DNA from: Balaenoptera acutorostrata
Taxonomy: Eukaryota; Chordata; Mammalia; Artiodactyla; Balaenopteridae
DNA: 64,000 bases
Direction: 5' to 3'
NCBI RefSeq assembly: GCF_949987535.1
Contig: NC_080070.1
Span: 11,342,016-11,406,015 of the forward strand
The notes beneath the pieces were generated by a model. The model saw nothing but the letters and a program-made list of their open reading frames with translations. It was not told the DNA's origin and did no database searches. Shown here piece after piece: positions 22,057 to 33,479 of the stretch; position 1 is the stretch's first letter; every line of letters starts with the position of its first letter. Both the position numbers and the translations under genes were made by a program.

Positions 22057-22399
22057 GAAAGAATTGGCTCATCTAGGAATGAACCACCACTTGGTTAGTA
22101 TTTCCTGTTCTCCTCAGCTGGATTTCTGAAATCTTTGAGAGTAAATTCCAGGTTCCTGGGAGAGATAAAGAAGAGGGGTTTTCTAGGCTATTTGCTCTGT
22201 CACGTCCTATATCCTAGAGTAAGTGTGAAAATGTATATGAATAAATCGTAAAATTTTATTTGCGAATAACTAAAGGATATTACTTTGTAAAAATATCTTA
22301 CGGCCACAGGAGGCCACTGTGACTGCAGTTATGAATCCCTGAGAACAGCTTGCCTTGCAAAATAACGCCAACTACTTTTTAATATACCGCTCTATTTCT
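22057..22399. other. Unassigned sequence
   Basis: No repeat or exon recognised. Confidence 0.45.
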
Positions 22400-22605
22400 C
22401 CTTCCCGAGGCTCCTAAGGCACTTGTTTATGCCTCTTGTAAAACATTTCTCATGTTACGTTAGGAAACATCTATCTGCCTACGCATCCCATCCCTTGTAC
22501 TGTAAATCCCTCATGCCTTATTAATTCTTGCATTCCCAGCAAGGATACATTTTATATGGTGCTCAGTCAACATTATATGGGATGAACGAATGAATGAATG
22601 ACTGG
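22400..22605 (+). mobile_element. L2 LINE 3' end, sense
   Basis: 'cattcccagcaaggatacat', 'tggtgctcagtcaacattat' and the terminal 'gaacgaatgaatgaatgac' match the sense L2 3' end ('gtgctcaataaatatttgttgaatgaatgaatg'). Confidence 0.65.
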
Positions 22606-22899
22606 CAGATGGTAGGTTTTAAAAATTAGCTCCAATTACATTATAATTTTAATATTTATGGGGATCTTGTCTAATTTATCTGGGTGCATTCCCTATGACA
22701 CATAACACATAGATTGTTTCACATAGTAGGTAAAGAATAAATGATATTTAATTGAATTAAATTACATCATTGACCATAATAGCTGGTTAGTAAAATAGGT
22801 TGAAAAGGCAGTGAGTACTCTAAATCCTCTCCTACGTGTTCACATAGATCAGTAGGATCCTATCATAATCTATTTCTCACAAAACCACTGGTTACAGAG
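22606..22899. other. Unassigned, possible LINE remnant
   Basis: 'cacatagtaggtaaagaata' + 'aatgatattt' near 22720-22750 may be a second L2 or MIR 3' end. Otherwise nothing identified. Confidence 0.4.
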
Positions 22900-23376
22900 T
22901 GATGAGTTTCAGGGCAGGCCTCCCCAAAAGATGCCACATTGGCATATGGATTATTTTGAATTACAGTTACTTAAGAAGCAGCTGGTTCAAGAAGAACACT
23001 CTGACCTGCCTTTGTCCCCCTGGTAACAGGATATAAATCTCCTATGTGAAAGGTACCCTCCCAGTGCCAGATGGTAGAAGGCGACCTTATCACCTGAGAG
23101 AGGATTTAGGGCTGAGAAGGCTGTATAAACAAACCTGTTACTTCTTCACCAACTTACTACCCCACACCCAAACTTCTTTGCATTGTCAATTCCTTATAAA
23201 TTTGTTGTTTCATCTAAAAGATATAAAACTGTTTGCTTTGGTCACTCCATTGTGTCATAGTTCTGTGAGTTCCCATAAAATTTATTCTTCTCCTGTTAAA
23301 CTGTCTTATGTTAATTTCATTATTAGACCAGCCAAAGAACCTAGCCGATAAGAAAGGAAAATTTTCCTCCCCTGCA
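22900..23376 (+). mobile_element. Solo endogenous-retrovirus LTR (class I-like)
   Basis: A 477-bp block starts with TG (22900) and ends with CA (23376). It is flanked by the 4-bp direct repeat 'agag' at 22896-22899 and 23377-23380. Inside are a TATA-like 'tataaa' near 23124, a polyadenylation-like 'ataaaa' near 23275 and a T/C-rich 3' end. TG...CA termini with a 4-bp duplication are typical of class I (gammaretrovirus-like) elements. No internal retroviral genes are adjacent, so this is a solo LTR left by recombination between two LTRs. The family name is not resolved. Confidence 0.85.
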
Positions 23377-23380
23377 AGAG

Positions 23381-23929
23381 TATCTTAAAAACCCTTATAT
23401 ATTCTGGAAAGATGAACTTAATGTATTAGTCAAATGTTAGTTTAAAATTACAAAAATATACATCTGTTTATGTCTAAATTCTTATTATGCATACAATACA
23501 AATATTTCCCTCTTAAAAAAAAAAAAAGAAATTGGAATTGAAGGTACTTTAAATTGTATCATAGTGGGGTTTTTTTGGCTACATATGTAATTTTGATCAT
23601 AATTTCATTTTTTTCTTATCCAACATACTGAATCTTTGCAGAGTCATGGTTACCCAAGGAAATGTGCAGTTCTAACTTGTTTCAAGGACTCTCTGAACAT
23701 ATTTCATAGAACATTTACTATTCACCTTATAAATGATAATATTTCTCCATTTCACATTTAGATTCTAAAAAATAACTCAAGGTGACTCTCATGTTTAAAT
23801 TGAATGTGAAAATAGATAGTTTTGATGTATCTATATGTTCGTGGGATTCAGTAATCAAGTATTGAATATTATAGTTTCAGGACCATCTTCCTTAAGAAGG
23901 AAATGCCCATGGGTATGCAAATGTGAATC
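23381..23929. other. Unassigned AT-rich sequence
   Basis: Contains an A run near 23515-23527. No repeat or exon recognised. Confidence 0.45.
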
Positions 23930-26652
23930 TTTTTTTTAAAACATCTTTATTGGAGTATAATTGCTTTACAATGTTGTGTTAGTTTCTGCTGTATAACAGT
24001 GTGAATCAGCTATATGTATACATATATCCCCATATCCGCTCCCTCTTGCATCTCCCTCCCACCCTCCCTATCCCACCCCTCTCGGTGGTCACAGAGCACC
24101 AAGCAGATCTCCTCATGCGATGCAGCTGCTTCCCACTAGCTATATATTTTACATTTGGTAGTGTATATATGTCAAGCTACTCTCTCACTTCATCCCAGCT
24201 TACCCTTCCCCCTCGCCTTCTCCTCAAGTCCATTCTCTATGTCTGTGTCTTTATTCCTGTCCTGCCACTAGGTTCTTCAGAACCATTTTTTCTTTTTTTT
24301 TTTTTAGATTCCATATATATGTGTTAACATACAGTATTTGTTTTTCTCTTTCTGACTTACTTCACTCTGTGTGACAGACTCTGGGTCCATCTACCTCACT
24401 ACAAATAACTCAATTTCATTTCTTTTTATGGCTGAGTAATATTCCATTGTATATATGTGCCACGTCTTCTTTATCCATTCATCTGTCAATGGACACTTAG
24501 GTTGCTTCCATGTTCTGGCTGTTGTAAATAGTGCTGCAGTGAACATTGTGGTTCATGACTCTTTTTGAATTATGGTTTTCTCAGGGTATATACCCAGTAG
24601 TGGGATTGCTGGGTCATATGGTAGTTCTATTTTTAGTTTTCTAAGGAACCTCCATACTGTTCTCCAAAGTGGCTGTATCAGTTTACATTCCCACCAACAG
24701 TGCAAGAGGGTTCCCTTTTCTCCACACCCTCTCCAGCATTTATTGTTTGTAGATTTTTTGATGATAGCCATTCTGACTGGTGTGAGATGATATCTCATTG
24801 TGGTTTTGATTTGCATTTCTCTAATGATTAATGATGTTCAGCATCCTTTCATTTGTTTGTTGGCAATCTGTATATCTTTTTTGGAGAAATGTTTGTTTAG
24901 GTCTTCTGCCCATTTTTGGATTGGGTTGTTTGTTTTTCTGATATTGAGCTGCATGAGCTGCTTGTATATTTTGAAGATTAATCCTTTGTCAGTTGCTTCG
25001 TTTGCAAATATTTTCTCCCATTCTGAGGGTTGTCTTTTCGTCTCATTTATGGTTTCCTTTGCTGTGCAAAAGCTTTTAAGTTTCACTAGGTTCCATTTAT
25101 TTATTTTTGTTTTTATTTCCATTTCTTAGGAGGTGGGTCAGAAAGGATCTTGCTGTGATTTATGTCATAGAGTGTTCTGTCTATGTTTTCCTCTAAGAGT
25201 TTTATAGTATCTGGCCTTACATTTAGGTCTTTAATCCAGTTTGAGTTTATTTTTGTGTATGGTGTTAGGGAGTGTTCTAATTTCATACTTTTACATGTAG
25301 CTGTCCAGTTTTCCCAGCACCACTTATTAAAGAGGCTGTCTTTTCTCCATTGTATATTCTTGCCTCCTTTATCAAAGATAAGGTGACCATATGTGTGTGG
25401 GTTTATCTCTGGGCTTTCTATCCTGTTCCATTGATCTATATTTCTGCTTTTGTGCCAGTGCCATGCTGTATTGATTACTGTAGCTTTGTAGTACAGTCTG
25501 AAGTCTGGGATCCTGATTCCTCCAGCTCCGTTTTTCTTTCTCAAGATTGCTTTGGCTATTCAGGGTCTTTTGTGTTTCCATACAAATTGTGAAATTTTTT
25601 GTTCTAGTTCTGTGAAAAATGCCGTTGGTAGTTTGATAGGGGTTGCATTGAATCTGCAGATTGCTTTGGGTAGTAGAGTCATTTTCACAATGTTAATTCT
25701 TCCAATCCAAGAACATGGTCTATCTCTCCATCTGTTTGTATCATCTTTAATTTCTTTCATCAGTGTCTTATAGTTTTCTGCATATAGGTCTTAGATCTCC
25801 TAAGGTAGGTTTATTCCTCGGTATTTTATTCTTTTTGTTGCGATGGTAAATGGGAGTGTTTCCTTAATTTCTCCTTCAGATTTTTCATCAATAGTGAATA
25901 GGAATGCAAGAGATTTTTGTGCATTAATTTTGTATCCTGCTACTTTACCAAATTCATTGATTAGCTCTAGTAGTTTTCTGGTAGCATCTTTAGGATTCTC
26001 TATGTATATTATCATGTCATCTGTAAACAGTGTCAGCTTTACTGCTTCTTTTCCAGTTTGGATCCTTTTATTTCTTTTTCTTCTCTGATTGCTGTGGCTA
26101 AAACTTCCAAAACAATGTTGAATAATAGTGGTAAGAGTGGACAACCTTGTCTTGTTCCTGATCTTAGTGGAAATGATTTCAGTTTTTCAACATTGAGGAT
26201 GATGTTGGCTGTGGGTTTGTCATATATGGCCTTTATTATATTGAGGTAAGTTCCTGCTATGCCTACTTTCTGGAGGGTTTTTATCATAAATGGGTGTTGA
26301 ATTTTGTCAAAAGCTTTTTCTGCATCTATTGAGAGGATCATATGGTTTTTATTCTTCAATTTGTTAATATGGTGTATCACATTGATTGATTTGCGTATAT
26401 TGAAGAATCCTTGCATTCCTGGGATAAATCCCACTTGGTCACGGTGTATGATCCTTTTAATGTGCTGTTGGATTCTGTTTGCTAGTATTTTGTTGAGGAT
26501 TTTTGCATCTATGTTCATCAATGATATGGCCTGTAGTTTTCTTTCTTTGTGATATCTTTGTCTGGTTTTGGTTATCAGGGTGATGGTGGCCTTGTAGAAT
26601 GAGTTTGGGAGTGTTCCTCCCTCTGCTCTATTTTGGAAGAGTTTGAGAAGGA
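23930..26652 (-). mobile_element. 5'-truncated L1, 2.7 kb, antisense
   Basis: The largest single element. From the T run at 23930 (antisense poly-A) it runs through the artiodactyl/cetacean L1 3' UTR ('tctttattggagtataattg') and about 2.35 kb of ORF2, then stops near 26652 inside the reverse-transcriptase domain. ORF1, the endonuclease and the 5' UTR are absent. ORF2 is decayed (separate entry). I could not identify a target-site duplication. Confidence 0.95.
24304..26652 (-). pseudogene. L1 ORF2 remnant (reverse transcriptase to C-terminus), inactivated
   Basis: Decayed L1 ORF2, a non-LTR reverse transcriptase that in intact elements copies L1 RNA at a nicked target. Visible parts in order are: the RT palm with motif A-like '[13 protein letters not shown]', 'SGTRQGCPL', and the catalytic box read as 'FTDD' where the family has FADD; the thumb; and the C-terminal Cys/His segment '[18 protein letters not shown]' near 24710. 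The two catalytic aspartates of the box are present. Frameshifts lie near 26040-26145 and near 25113-25122. In-frame stops lie near 25797, 25788, 25560 (the family's Arg CGA read as TGA), 24838 and 24553. The natural ORF2 stop is at 24304-24306. It cannot make a working protein. Confidence 0.92.
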
Positions 26653-27008
26653 TCAGATCCATGGTTTTATATCTTAAAATATATTCATAGCTGGCTTTTA
26701 TTATTTAGGAAGAAAGGATAGTATCTTAGCTATTTAAGTTTATAGAGGTGATATTTCTTCCAACAAGGGATGTGACCATCCTTAAGAAGACAAAACAAAG
26801 AAAATCTTTCTTTTAAGTACAGAAAAAAAAAGTTCCTATATTGCTGTGCTGGGCACTCATAAAAATGACTGGTGGTACTTTCAAGCATCATTCATCAGGC
26901 TTATATTTTAGAGGGAAAAAAAAACTCACTATCTACTTCCATTTATTCATTTAAGTTTTAAGTGTTTACAAGACTTACCATAACCTTAGCTCTGACATGG
27001 TAAATCTT
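26653..27008. other. Unassigned sequence
   Basis: Contains short A runs. The last 17 bases (26992-27008) are the left target-site duplication of the following SINE. Confidence 0.5.
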
Positions 27009-27362
27009 TTTTTTTTTAATTTCTTTTAAATTTTATTTATTTTTTTGTTTCTTTATTTATTTATTTATGGCTGTGTTGGGTCTTCCTTGCTGTGTGCAGG
27101 CTTTTTTTAGTTTCAGCGAGTGGGCTTTTCATTGCAGTGGCTTCTCTTGTTGCAGAGCATGGGCTCTAGGTGCGCAGGCTTCAGTGGTTGTGGCACATGT
27201 GCTCAGTAGTTGTGGCTCGAGGGCTCTAGAGCACAGGCTCAGTACTTGTGGCACACGGGCTTAGTTGCTCCACGGCACGCGGGGTCTTCCCGGACCAGGG
27301 CTCAAGCCCCTGTCCCCTGCATAGGCAGGCGGATTCTTAACCAGTGAGCCACCTGGGAAGCC
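27009..27362 (-). mobile_element. CHR-1-like SINE, antisense, with TSD
   Basis: Antisense SINE: T-rich tail at the left, then 'ttatggctgtgttgggtctt' and, at the right end, 'ccagtgagccacctgggaag' + 'ccc', the reverse complement of the SINE head. Near-perfect duplication 'ctgacatggtaaatctt' (26992-27008) and 'ctgaaatggtaaatctt' (27363-27379), one mismatch. The internal 'ggctc...agtggttgtggcacatgtgctcagtagttgtggctc' repetition is typical of the longer, older CHR-1 type, so this copy is older than the 13094 type. Confidence 0.95.
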
Positions 27363-27379
27363 CTGAAATGGTAAATCTT

Positions 27380-28514
27380 GACATGTATCAATTTTAGCAG
27401 TTTGTCCTGGCACTGCTAGAACTCTGAGCACCCAGATGTCCAGAAGCTTTACGCTCTGTTTTGCCATAGTTCTTTCACATTTTTCACCCATCACTACTAA
27501 CTTTGTAATGTTGTTAGCTTTTACATCTCCCCTTATTTTAAAATTGGACTAATCTAAAAGTTTCCTATTCCGTGAGAAACATCAGACAGTGTATCAGACA
27601 TGTTGTGCTTTCTTAATGCATCCAATCACAAAGGGCAGGTGAGGAGACCTTCATCATATTCAAGTGGGCCTGCAGAATGAGATTTCTCTGAGGTCATAAA
27701 TATTGTATTTACCTTAATTTTGTGTTCTCTCTACACTGCCTTCTTGACATCATGCAGGCTTCTCATATAGCAGAATTAACCTGATTATTAAAAATTTATT
27801 CTATTTGAGTATATAAGTAGGTTAAGAGAGAAAGGACTGGGAAGTTTTTTAAAAAATATTTATTCTTCAGTATCTAAGAAGTAGCAGGTATAAAAGTGTT
27901 ACTTATGTTAGTAATGTTTAAAAATTCATTGAGAATTAAAAATTGCCATAAAATGACATTTTTCCAATAGCTTCTTATACCAGACTCGGTGTTCAAATTA
28001 GAGTCAGAAGATAAGGGTTCAGGTTTTGACTGCTACTAGGATAATCTATCCAAACAGAGCAGCACTGTGAATTGTGGAATTTATGGCAGTGCTAGGATGT
28101 AAAAGAAGGCAGTAAAATTATGGCATTTTTTAAGACATGTAATGATTGGGTTGTATGGGCTTTTCTTTCATGCAGTAGGCTCTCTACCCACTTATTTGGT
28201 CTGTGTTTTCACAGCAGCCTTGAGATATGGGGAAAGTGACATAAGACTGCTGTGTAGACTGGCCTTAGCATGGGGATTGGGGCTGAACAGGGGTAGTGTA
28301 GACAGTGGCGAAGTTAGATGAATGTATTTCATAGCAAAGCACTGTGTGGTTGTTGTCTGTCACCTGTCTTCTGTCTTTTGTTTTCTCCATTAGCTTATCC
28401 GACAAAATCGGAGAATAATTAAAGATGAACAGCAGAACCCCTTTCCTCACACACATGCAAAATTCACACGTTAAACCTACCTCGGTCATTTTTTCATTCG
28501 CCATGATAAAATAA
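27380..28514. other. Unassigned sequence
   Basis: No repeat family or exon recognised. The minus-strand 79-residue frame at 28265-28504 has no family features. Confidence 0.45.
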
Positions 28515-28765
28515 TGAGGTAAGATTTATTAAAAGCTACGTGCCGTGCACTCAGATCTGAGCACTTTAAGTGTACTACTTAATTTCACCTTGGCAACAAC
28601 TCTCTGATGTTAGATAATATCATTACCTCAGTTTTGCAAATGAGGAAATTGAGATGTAGAGAGACTAATAAGATTGTCCAAAGTCACAGGGCCAGTAAGT
28701 GGCAGGACAGCTGTGGATTCCAGGTAGTCAGACCGCAGAGTCCCTGCTGATTCTCACCATGGTAG
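28515..28765 (-). mobile_element. Nearly full-length MIR SINE, antisense
   Basis: One of the best MIR copies here: 'gcaaatgaggaaattgagat', 'agattgtccaaagtcacagg' + 'gccagtaagtggcaggacag' and 'tggattccaggtagtcagac' follow the reverse-complement consensus with few indels. Confidence 0.9.
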
Positions 28766-29325
28766 AATCTCTGTGAGTTGCCGACTCTCTTAGCACTGTT
28801 GTTGGCAACACAACGCTAAGTACAAGCTAAACTAGAGCGACTGGGACTGAATGCCAGGCTTCCCTTACAAAACAGTCATCTGAATGGCCCTTAATGGATC
28901 ATATTAATTTTTATTAACATAAACTACTAAATGGAAAAGCAACAGTTATTTTCATTGATACGTAGAAAGAGATAACTCTTCGATTGAAAACCATACCTGT
29001 TGATTGAAGATCCTGAGTTTTCAACTATTTTTCACTTGGTATGGTTTTTTGTTTTTTTTTTTTTTTGGACCCTTCACCAGGTACATCAATATATCTTAGA
29101 AGAAATGGACAGCTACCGTGACTGAGATGTTAAATGCCAAATATTTTAAAAATGATGTTACTCATTATTAGAATAAAGGCTTCCCACAGCCTGGTTCCTA
29201 AGGTTCCCTGCAACAAAAAATTACTGACATCTTATAGAAAAAAATTCAAAATATTTTGTCCTGCCTTTTTTTGTTGTTATATATCTCCCTTTAATTTTAC
29301 TCATTTTTCTAAGTAGCTAGTTGCA
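28766..29325. other. Unassigned sequence
   Basis: Contains a T run at about 29049-29065. No repeat or exon recognised. Confidence 0.45.
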
Positions 29326-29395
29326 TGTGTGTGTGTATACACACACACACACACATACACACATACATACATATATACATATATATATACACACA
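29326..29395. repeat. TG/CA/TA alternating tract with perfect palindrome
   Basis: (TG)n meets (CA)n at a central 'gtatac', giving a 24-bp perfect palindrome at 29326-29349. (CATA)n and (TA)n follow to 29395. The whole tract is alternating purine-pyrimidine. Confidence 0.95.
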
Positions 29396-30663
29396 CTTAT
29401 TTCACTTGTCATTGTGTCATTGGCCTCTATTATAGTATGCCGAAATCACACATTTTGCACATTTTAAGTACAGAACGACAAAGTCATGACAGGATTAATC
29501 ATGATAGACAGTCACTAAGTCCATGATAGTATTGAATTTGGATTTGGAGAATGAAAGAGGAGAGGATATAAAAGTGACAGTGACATTCTAGAGCAGGACC
29601 TTTATTTTTTATAAAACCAAAGATGGTTTCCTTACAGATGACTTCAGAAATTAAACCCTAAACACATCCTTGGTGCACTGTTTTTTCTAAGTGTCCACGT
29701 TCTGCAATGAAAATGCAGTGCTTTTCTTGTCCGAGTCTAGAGGAAAAAAAGTGCTATCAGTTATTTAGAATCTGATTTATGCCTTAAGAGATTGGCTGCC
29801 ACTCTCTGTGATTTCAGGGAAGCTGGGTATCAAGGAGCAATTTTCAAAGAATTGAAAGCTGGTACAGGGTTATGAATAAATTCTGAGAAGCTTTGACCTT
29901 CCCTGTCAAATGACAGGACCATAAATATGTTGGTAATTCTGCTTTGTTGTGAGTACCTGTTCTTTTCCATCATTGTGGAGTTTCTAGGATACCATAAATT
30001 GGTACCAGCAGAACTAAAACAAAATTTTTTATTGTATTAAAAAAAATTAGAAGAGGAGAAAATATAAGGTAGAGAACACAGGTAGCGGCCTCTTGGTTGT
30101 TGCTCCTGAAATATGTCTAGAATCAGAGGATCCAATTTTGGAAACTTGATAGTATCCAAGTTAAAAATAACTATTTGGTCACATTTTATCATTTATTTAC
30201 ATGAAATTAAATACGTGACTTTTGGATAGGAATTGAGGTAGTTAATGCACAATATTTTTGGTGGTTTCCCTCCCCTTATGCCAAAATCATCATGAAATAT
30301 GGCTCATTCTTGCTTTAATATAATCTTTTAAAATAACTACATACAGTATATAATTACATACAGAATTTAGATATGTGTAGCGTGGTTAAGCATAAGGTGC
30401 TGTGTTTTCATGATTGTGTTATGTATCTTAATTCCATTAAGATGCAATTTATTGATTGTCGTAGAATCTTTTTCCTCTAACTTCACCCTTACCTTTCCCA
30501 AGCTGACAGTTCAGGAAAGAATAGAGATGAGGGAAAAATTGGTCCAGATAACCCACAGAGAAGGGGGCAAAGAAAAGCTGGTTGTTTTCCTTTAGAAACA
30601 AAGAGAAACCTTTTCATACTTCCACTTTTTAAGAGGGTTCCATGTATTCTTTTGAACAAAAGT
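29396..30663. other. Unassigned AT-rich sequence
   Basis: No repeat, exon or RNA gene recognised in this 1.27-kb stretch. Confidence 0.45.
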
Positions 30664-30712
30664 GAGTATATACATACATATATATGTATGCACACACAAA
30701 CATATACACCTG
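30664..30712. repeat. TA/CA/TG low-complexity tract
   Basis: Irregular 'gtatatacatacatatatat' followed by CA-rich text. Confidence 0.85.
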
Positions 30713-30831
30713 TTGTCTGTTTTAGGGTCACTTAAAGAAGCAGAAAGGGCACAAGAAATAAGGAAGAAAAGCAGTGGGGATAGAAAGGTACAGCAATGCA
30801 GACAAGGTCATCTAGAAAGAGATGGAGATTG

Positions 30832-31203
30832 TTAGTCACCTATGGCTGTGTAACAAGTCACCACAAAACTTGTTGTCATAAAACAACAATAAACATTTAT
30901 TATGTCTCAGAATTTCTCTGCATATCCGGAATTTGGACTTAGAATTCTGGATGCTTCAAGCTTGGGGTGTCATGAAGTTCAGTTGTCCCAGCATCCGTCA
31001 TATGGTTCCCAGGTGGCTCATGGGTGGTGGTGATGGTGATGGCGGCCCTGGTGGGGGGCAGGGAGCAGCTCCATTCCTCTCCATACGGGCTGACTGGTAC
31101 ATATAGGTTAGTCCTATTCAGTGTGGGGAGTCACTAGGCGAGGACCTAAATTCCGGGAGGCAAGGTTCATTGGATGCCATCTCGGAGTCTGACCACCACA
31201 GAG
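30832..31203 (-). mobile_element. MLT1-type (ERVL-MaLR) LTR, antisense
   Basis: Opens with 'ggctgtgtaacaagtcacca' and 'cataaaacaacaataaacat' + 'ttattatgtctca', the reverse complement of the MLT1 3' end ('ataataaatgtttattgttttaagcc'). It closes with 'ggatgccatctcggagtctg' + 'accaccaca', the reverse complement of the MLT1 start (tgtggtagccagcctccaagatgg). Old and diverged, with no coding part. Confidence 0.8.
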
Positions 31204-31884
31204 AAATACGGTAAAAGAGCATTAGACTCACATGAGCACATATACTTGTAGGAAGATGAGAGGGTGAAAGACTAGGTGGTTCAGTGGTGCGGTGAACGTG
31301 ACCGTGATCATCCTGCAACACACTTGATTTGTGACAAACATAGACTGCTGTCGTCGCAGTTGTTACTCCAAACCCAGTGCATCACATGTAGTTGCTTAAT
31401 TGTGGCCCCATGATAATAGTCTCCTTTACAGCACAGAGCTGTGAAGCTAAGCTGCATCAAGGCATGGTATTTCTCTTAGAAGTCTTACCATAATTTTACC
31501 TCAAGACATCAAAAACTACCCCTCCCAAAATCAGTACTTTTACTTTTCTGATGTTAAAGACTTTTACTTCATATGTAACAGGTACCAATATAAGACTACT
31601 GTGGCCATTAAGATTGTGATCTGTATAACTTGAAAGGTGTATTTATTTCAACATTGTGCCAATACATAATACATAGCATATTATGGGGTACTCTTCAGAT
31701 TGCTTTCAGAAGACAAAATTATCCTAACATTCTTGACACGAAAAATGAGAGACAGGTAAATTGTCTAAAATTAAAAGTAATGCATTGCATGAAAATAAGC
31801 TAGTTTGAAATTCAGAGAATAAAGAAAAGCTTGAAAAAAAAAAAAAGGTAAGGCATTGTTTTGTTGCCCATTGTAGTCCTTTTG
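31204..31884. other. Unassigned sequence
   Basis: No repeat or exon recognised. An A run lies near 31834-31845. Confidence 0.45.
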
Positions 31885-32040
31885 TATGATAGAAATAATA
31901 GCAGGGAATGTTCATAGAGCATTTGTTCAGTGGCAGGCACTACTCTAAGTCCCTCACATATCAAGTCATTTAATCCTCACAACAGGCCTTTTATTCTGGT
32001 TTGATAGATGAGGAGAGCGAAACACAAACATGGTGAAAAG
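31885..32040 (-). mobile_element. MIR SINE, antisense
   Basis: 'gcatttgttcagtggcaggc' + 'actactctaag', then 'catttaatcctcacaacagg' and 'tttgatagatgaggagagcg' follow the reverse-complement MIR. Confidence 0.8.
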
Positions 32041-32296
32041 ATCGAAATCCAGAAGTCTTTCTTTAGCACTTGTGCCTTCAACCACAGCACTGTACGTGGA
32101 ACAGACTACCCCGGGCTGGCTCAGAGCAAGGATTCGTTAGTAATGACAGCGTTTCTCTCAGACTCACTCCATGGACAGAACCTAAAGTCTAGCCAGAGTC
32201 CCCAGGGGCCAGAAGAGGGAAGTGGAAAGCTTTCAGAAAGCCAGGAGTATTTCTCTTGAGAGGGTGCAGTCAGTATGGAGACGGGTAGGTCTGACT
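32041..32296. other. Unassigned sequence
   Basis: A plus-strand 83-residue frame (32008-32259) begins inside the MIR, so I do not regard it as a gene. Confidence 0.45.
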
Positions 32297-32632
32297 TTTT
32301 TTTTTAATTAGGGTATTTTAGGTTGTTTTACAATGTTGTGTTAGCTTCTACTGTACAGGGAAGTGAAGCAGAGTTCCCTGTGCTATACAGCAGGTTCTCA
32401 TTAGTTATCTATTTTATACATATTAGTTAGTGTATATATGTCAATCCCAATCTCCCAGTTCATCTCCCCTACCTTTCTCCCCTTGGTGTCCATACATTTG
32501 TTCTCTACGTCTGTGTCTCTATTTCTGCCTTGCAGACAGGTTCATCTGTACCATTTTTCTAGATCCCACATATATGCGTTAATATACGATATTTGTTCTT
32601 CTCTTTCTGACCTACTTCACTGTATGGCAGTC
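32297..32632 (-). mobile_element. L1 3' UTR, antisense, with internal deletion
   Basis: Starts at a T run, then 'ttttacaatgttgtgttagc' + 'ttctactgtacagggaagtg', 'tgctatacagcaggttctca', 'ggtgtccatacatttgttct'. Compared with the copies at 49776 and 62400, it jumps from 'gaagcagag' to 'ttccctgtgctatacag', so the central C-rich portion is missing or belongs to another subfamily. Confidence 0.85.
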
Positions 32633-32659
32633 TCTTTGGCAGCTGAGTTGACTCTGGTG

Positions 32660-33460
32660 AGACAAGGGGAGATCTTGTCATGGTGACTTGGATAAGACAG
32701 TAGTGAAAGAAATTGTGAGAAGTGATAGGGATCTGGATATATTTAGAAGATAGAGTAAATGGGATTTCCTCAGGGGTATGAAAAAAGAAGAAGAACTTTC
32801 CACCTGAGTAGCTGGAAGGATGTAGTAGATATCCACTCAGATCAAAAGCTGTGTGTGGGGTGGGTTTGAGATAAAAGTTGAGGATGTATCAAATAGGCAG
32901 TTGTATGTTCAGGACCGGAGTTAGAGAGGGAAGTCTAGACTAGAGATACAAATTTGGATTTGCCAAGCTCTACATGACTGAGCTAACAAAGGACATAAAT
33001 ATAGGTCAATGAGAGAGGAGGATCTAGCTGAGACCAAGGGACTGAGCCCTGAGGCAGTTCAGTTTTAGGATTTGGAGTGAAGAGGAGGAGCCAGCAAAGG
33101 AAATTGTGGGTGAAGAGGAAAACCAAGAGAGTGTGGTGTTCTGGAAGCAAAGTAAAGATAGTATATCAAGGAGGTGTGAGTAATAACCCATTGCAAATTC
33201 TACTGATAGGTCAAGCCAGATGAGGACTAATAACTGACCATTGGGTTTAGCAGTTTGGAGGTCGTGGGTTGTCTTGGTGAAAGCTGACTTGGAAAAGAGG
33301 TTAATTAAGCAAAGGCTTAATTGGAATGAATGTAAGAGAATTGGAACAGTGAATTTAGACAACCCTTTCTAGGAGTTTTAATGTAAAGAGGAACAAAGAA
33401 ATGGGTTAGCAAGGTGGTAGTTGGCACATGAATTGGAGGTTGAAAGTAGTTATATGAAAA
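32660..33460 (-). mobile_element. L2 LINE internal fragment (RT region), antisense
   Basis: Extended match to the reverse-complement L2 RT and downstream region: 'gatctggatatatttagaag', 'gtagctggaaggatgtagta', 'aataggcagttgtatgttca', 'gggactgagccctgaggcag', 'ccaagagagtgtggtgttct', 'tactgataggtcaagccaga', 'aggttaattaagcaaagg'. Frames are decayed. Confidence 0.88.
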
Positions 33461-33479
33461 CAGCTAAGCTTAGTGCCCC

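Noticed and set aside
24572..26552. Plus-strand open frames across the antisense L1 (e.g. 24800-25129, 25350-25592)
   Set aside because: They are shadows of the minus-strand L1 ORF2.
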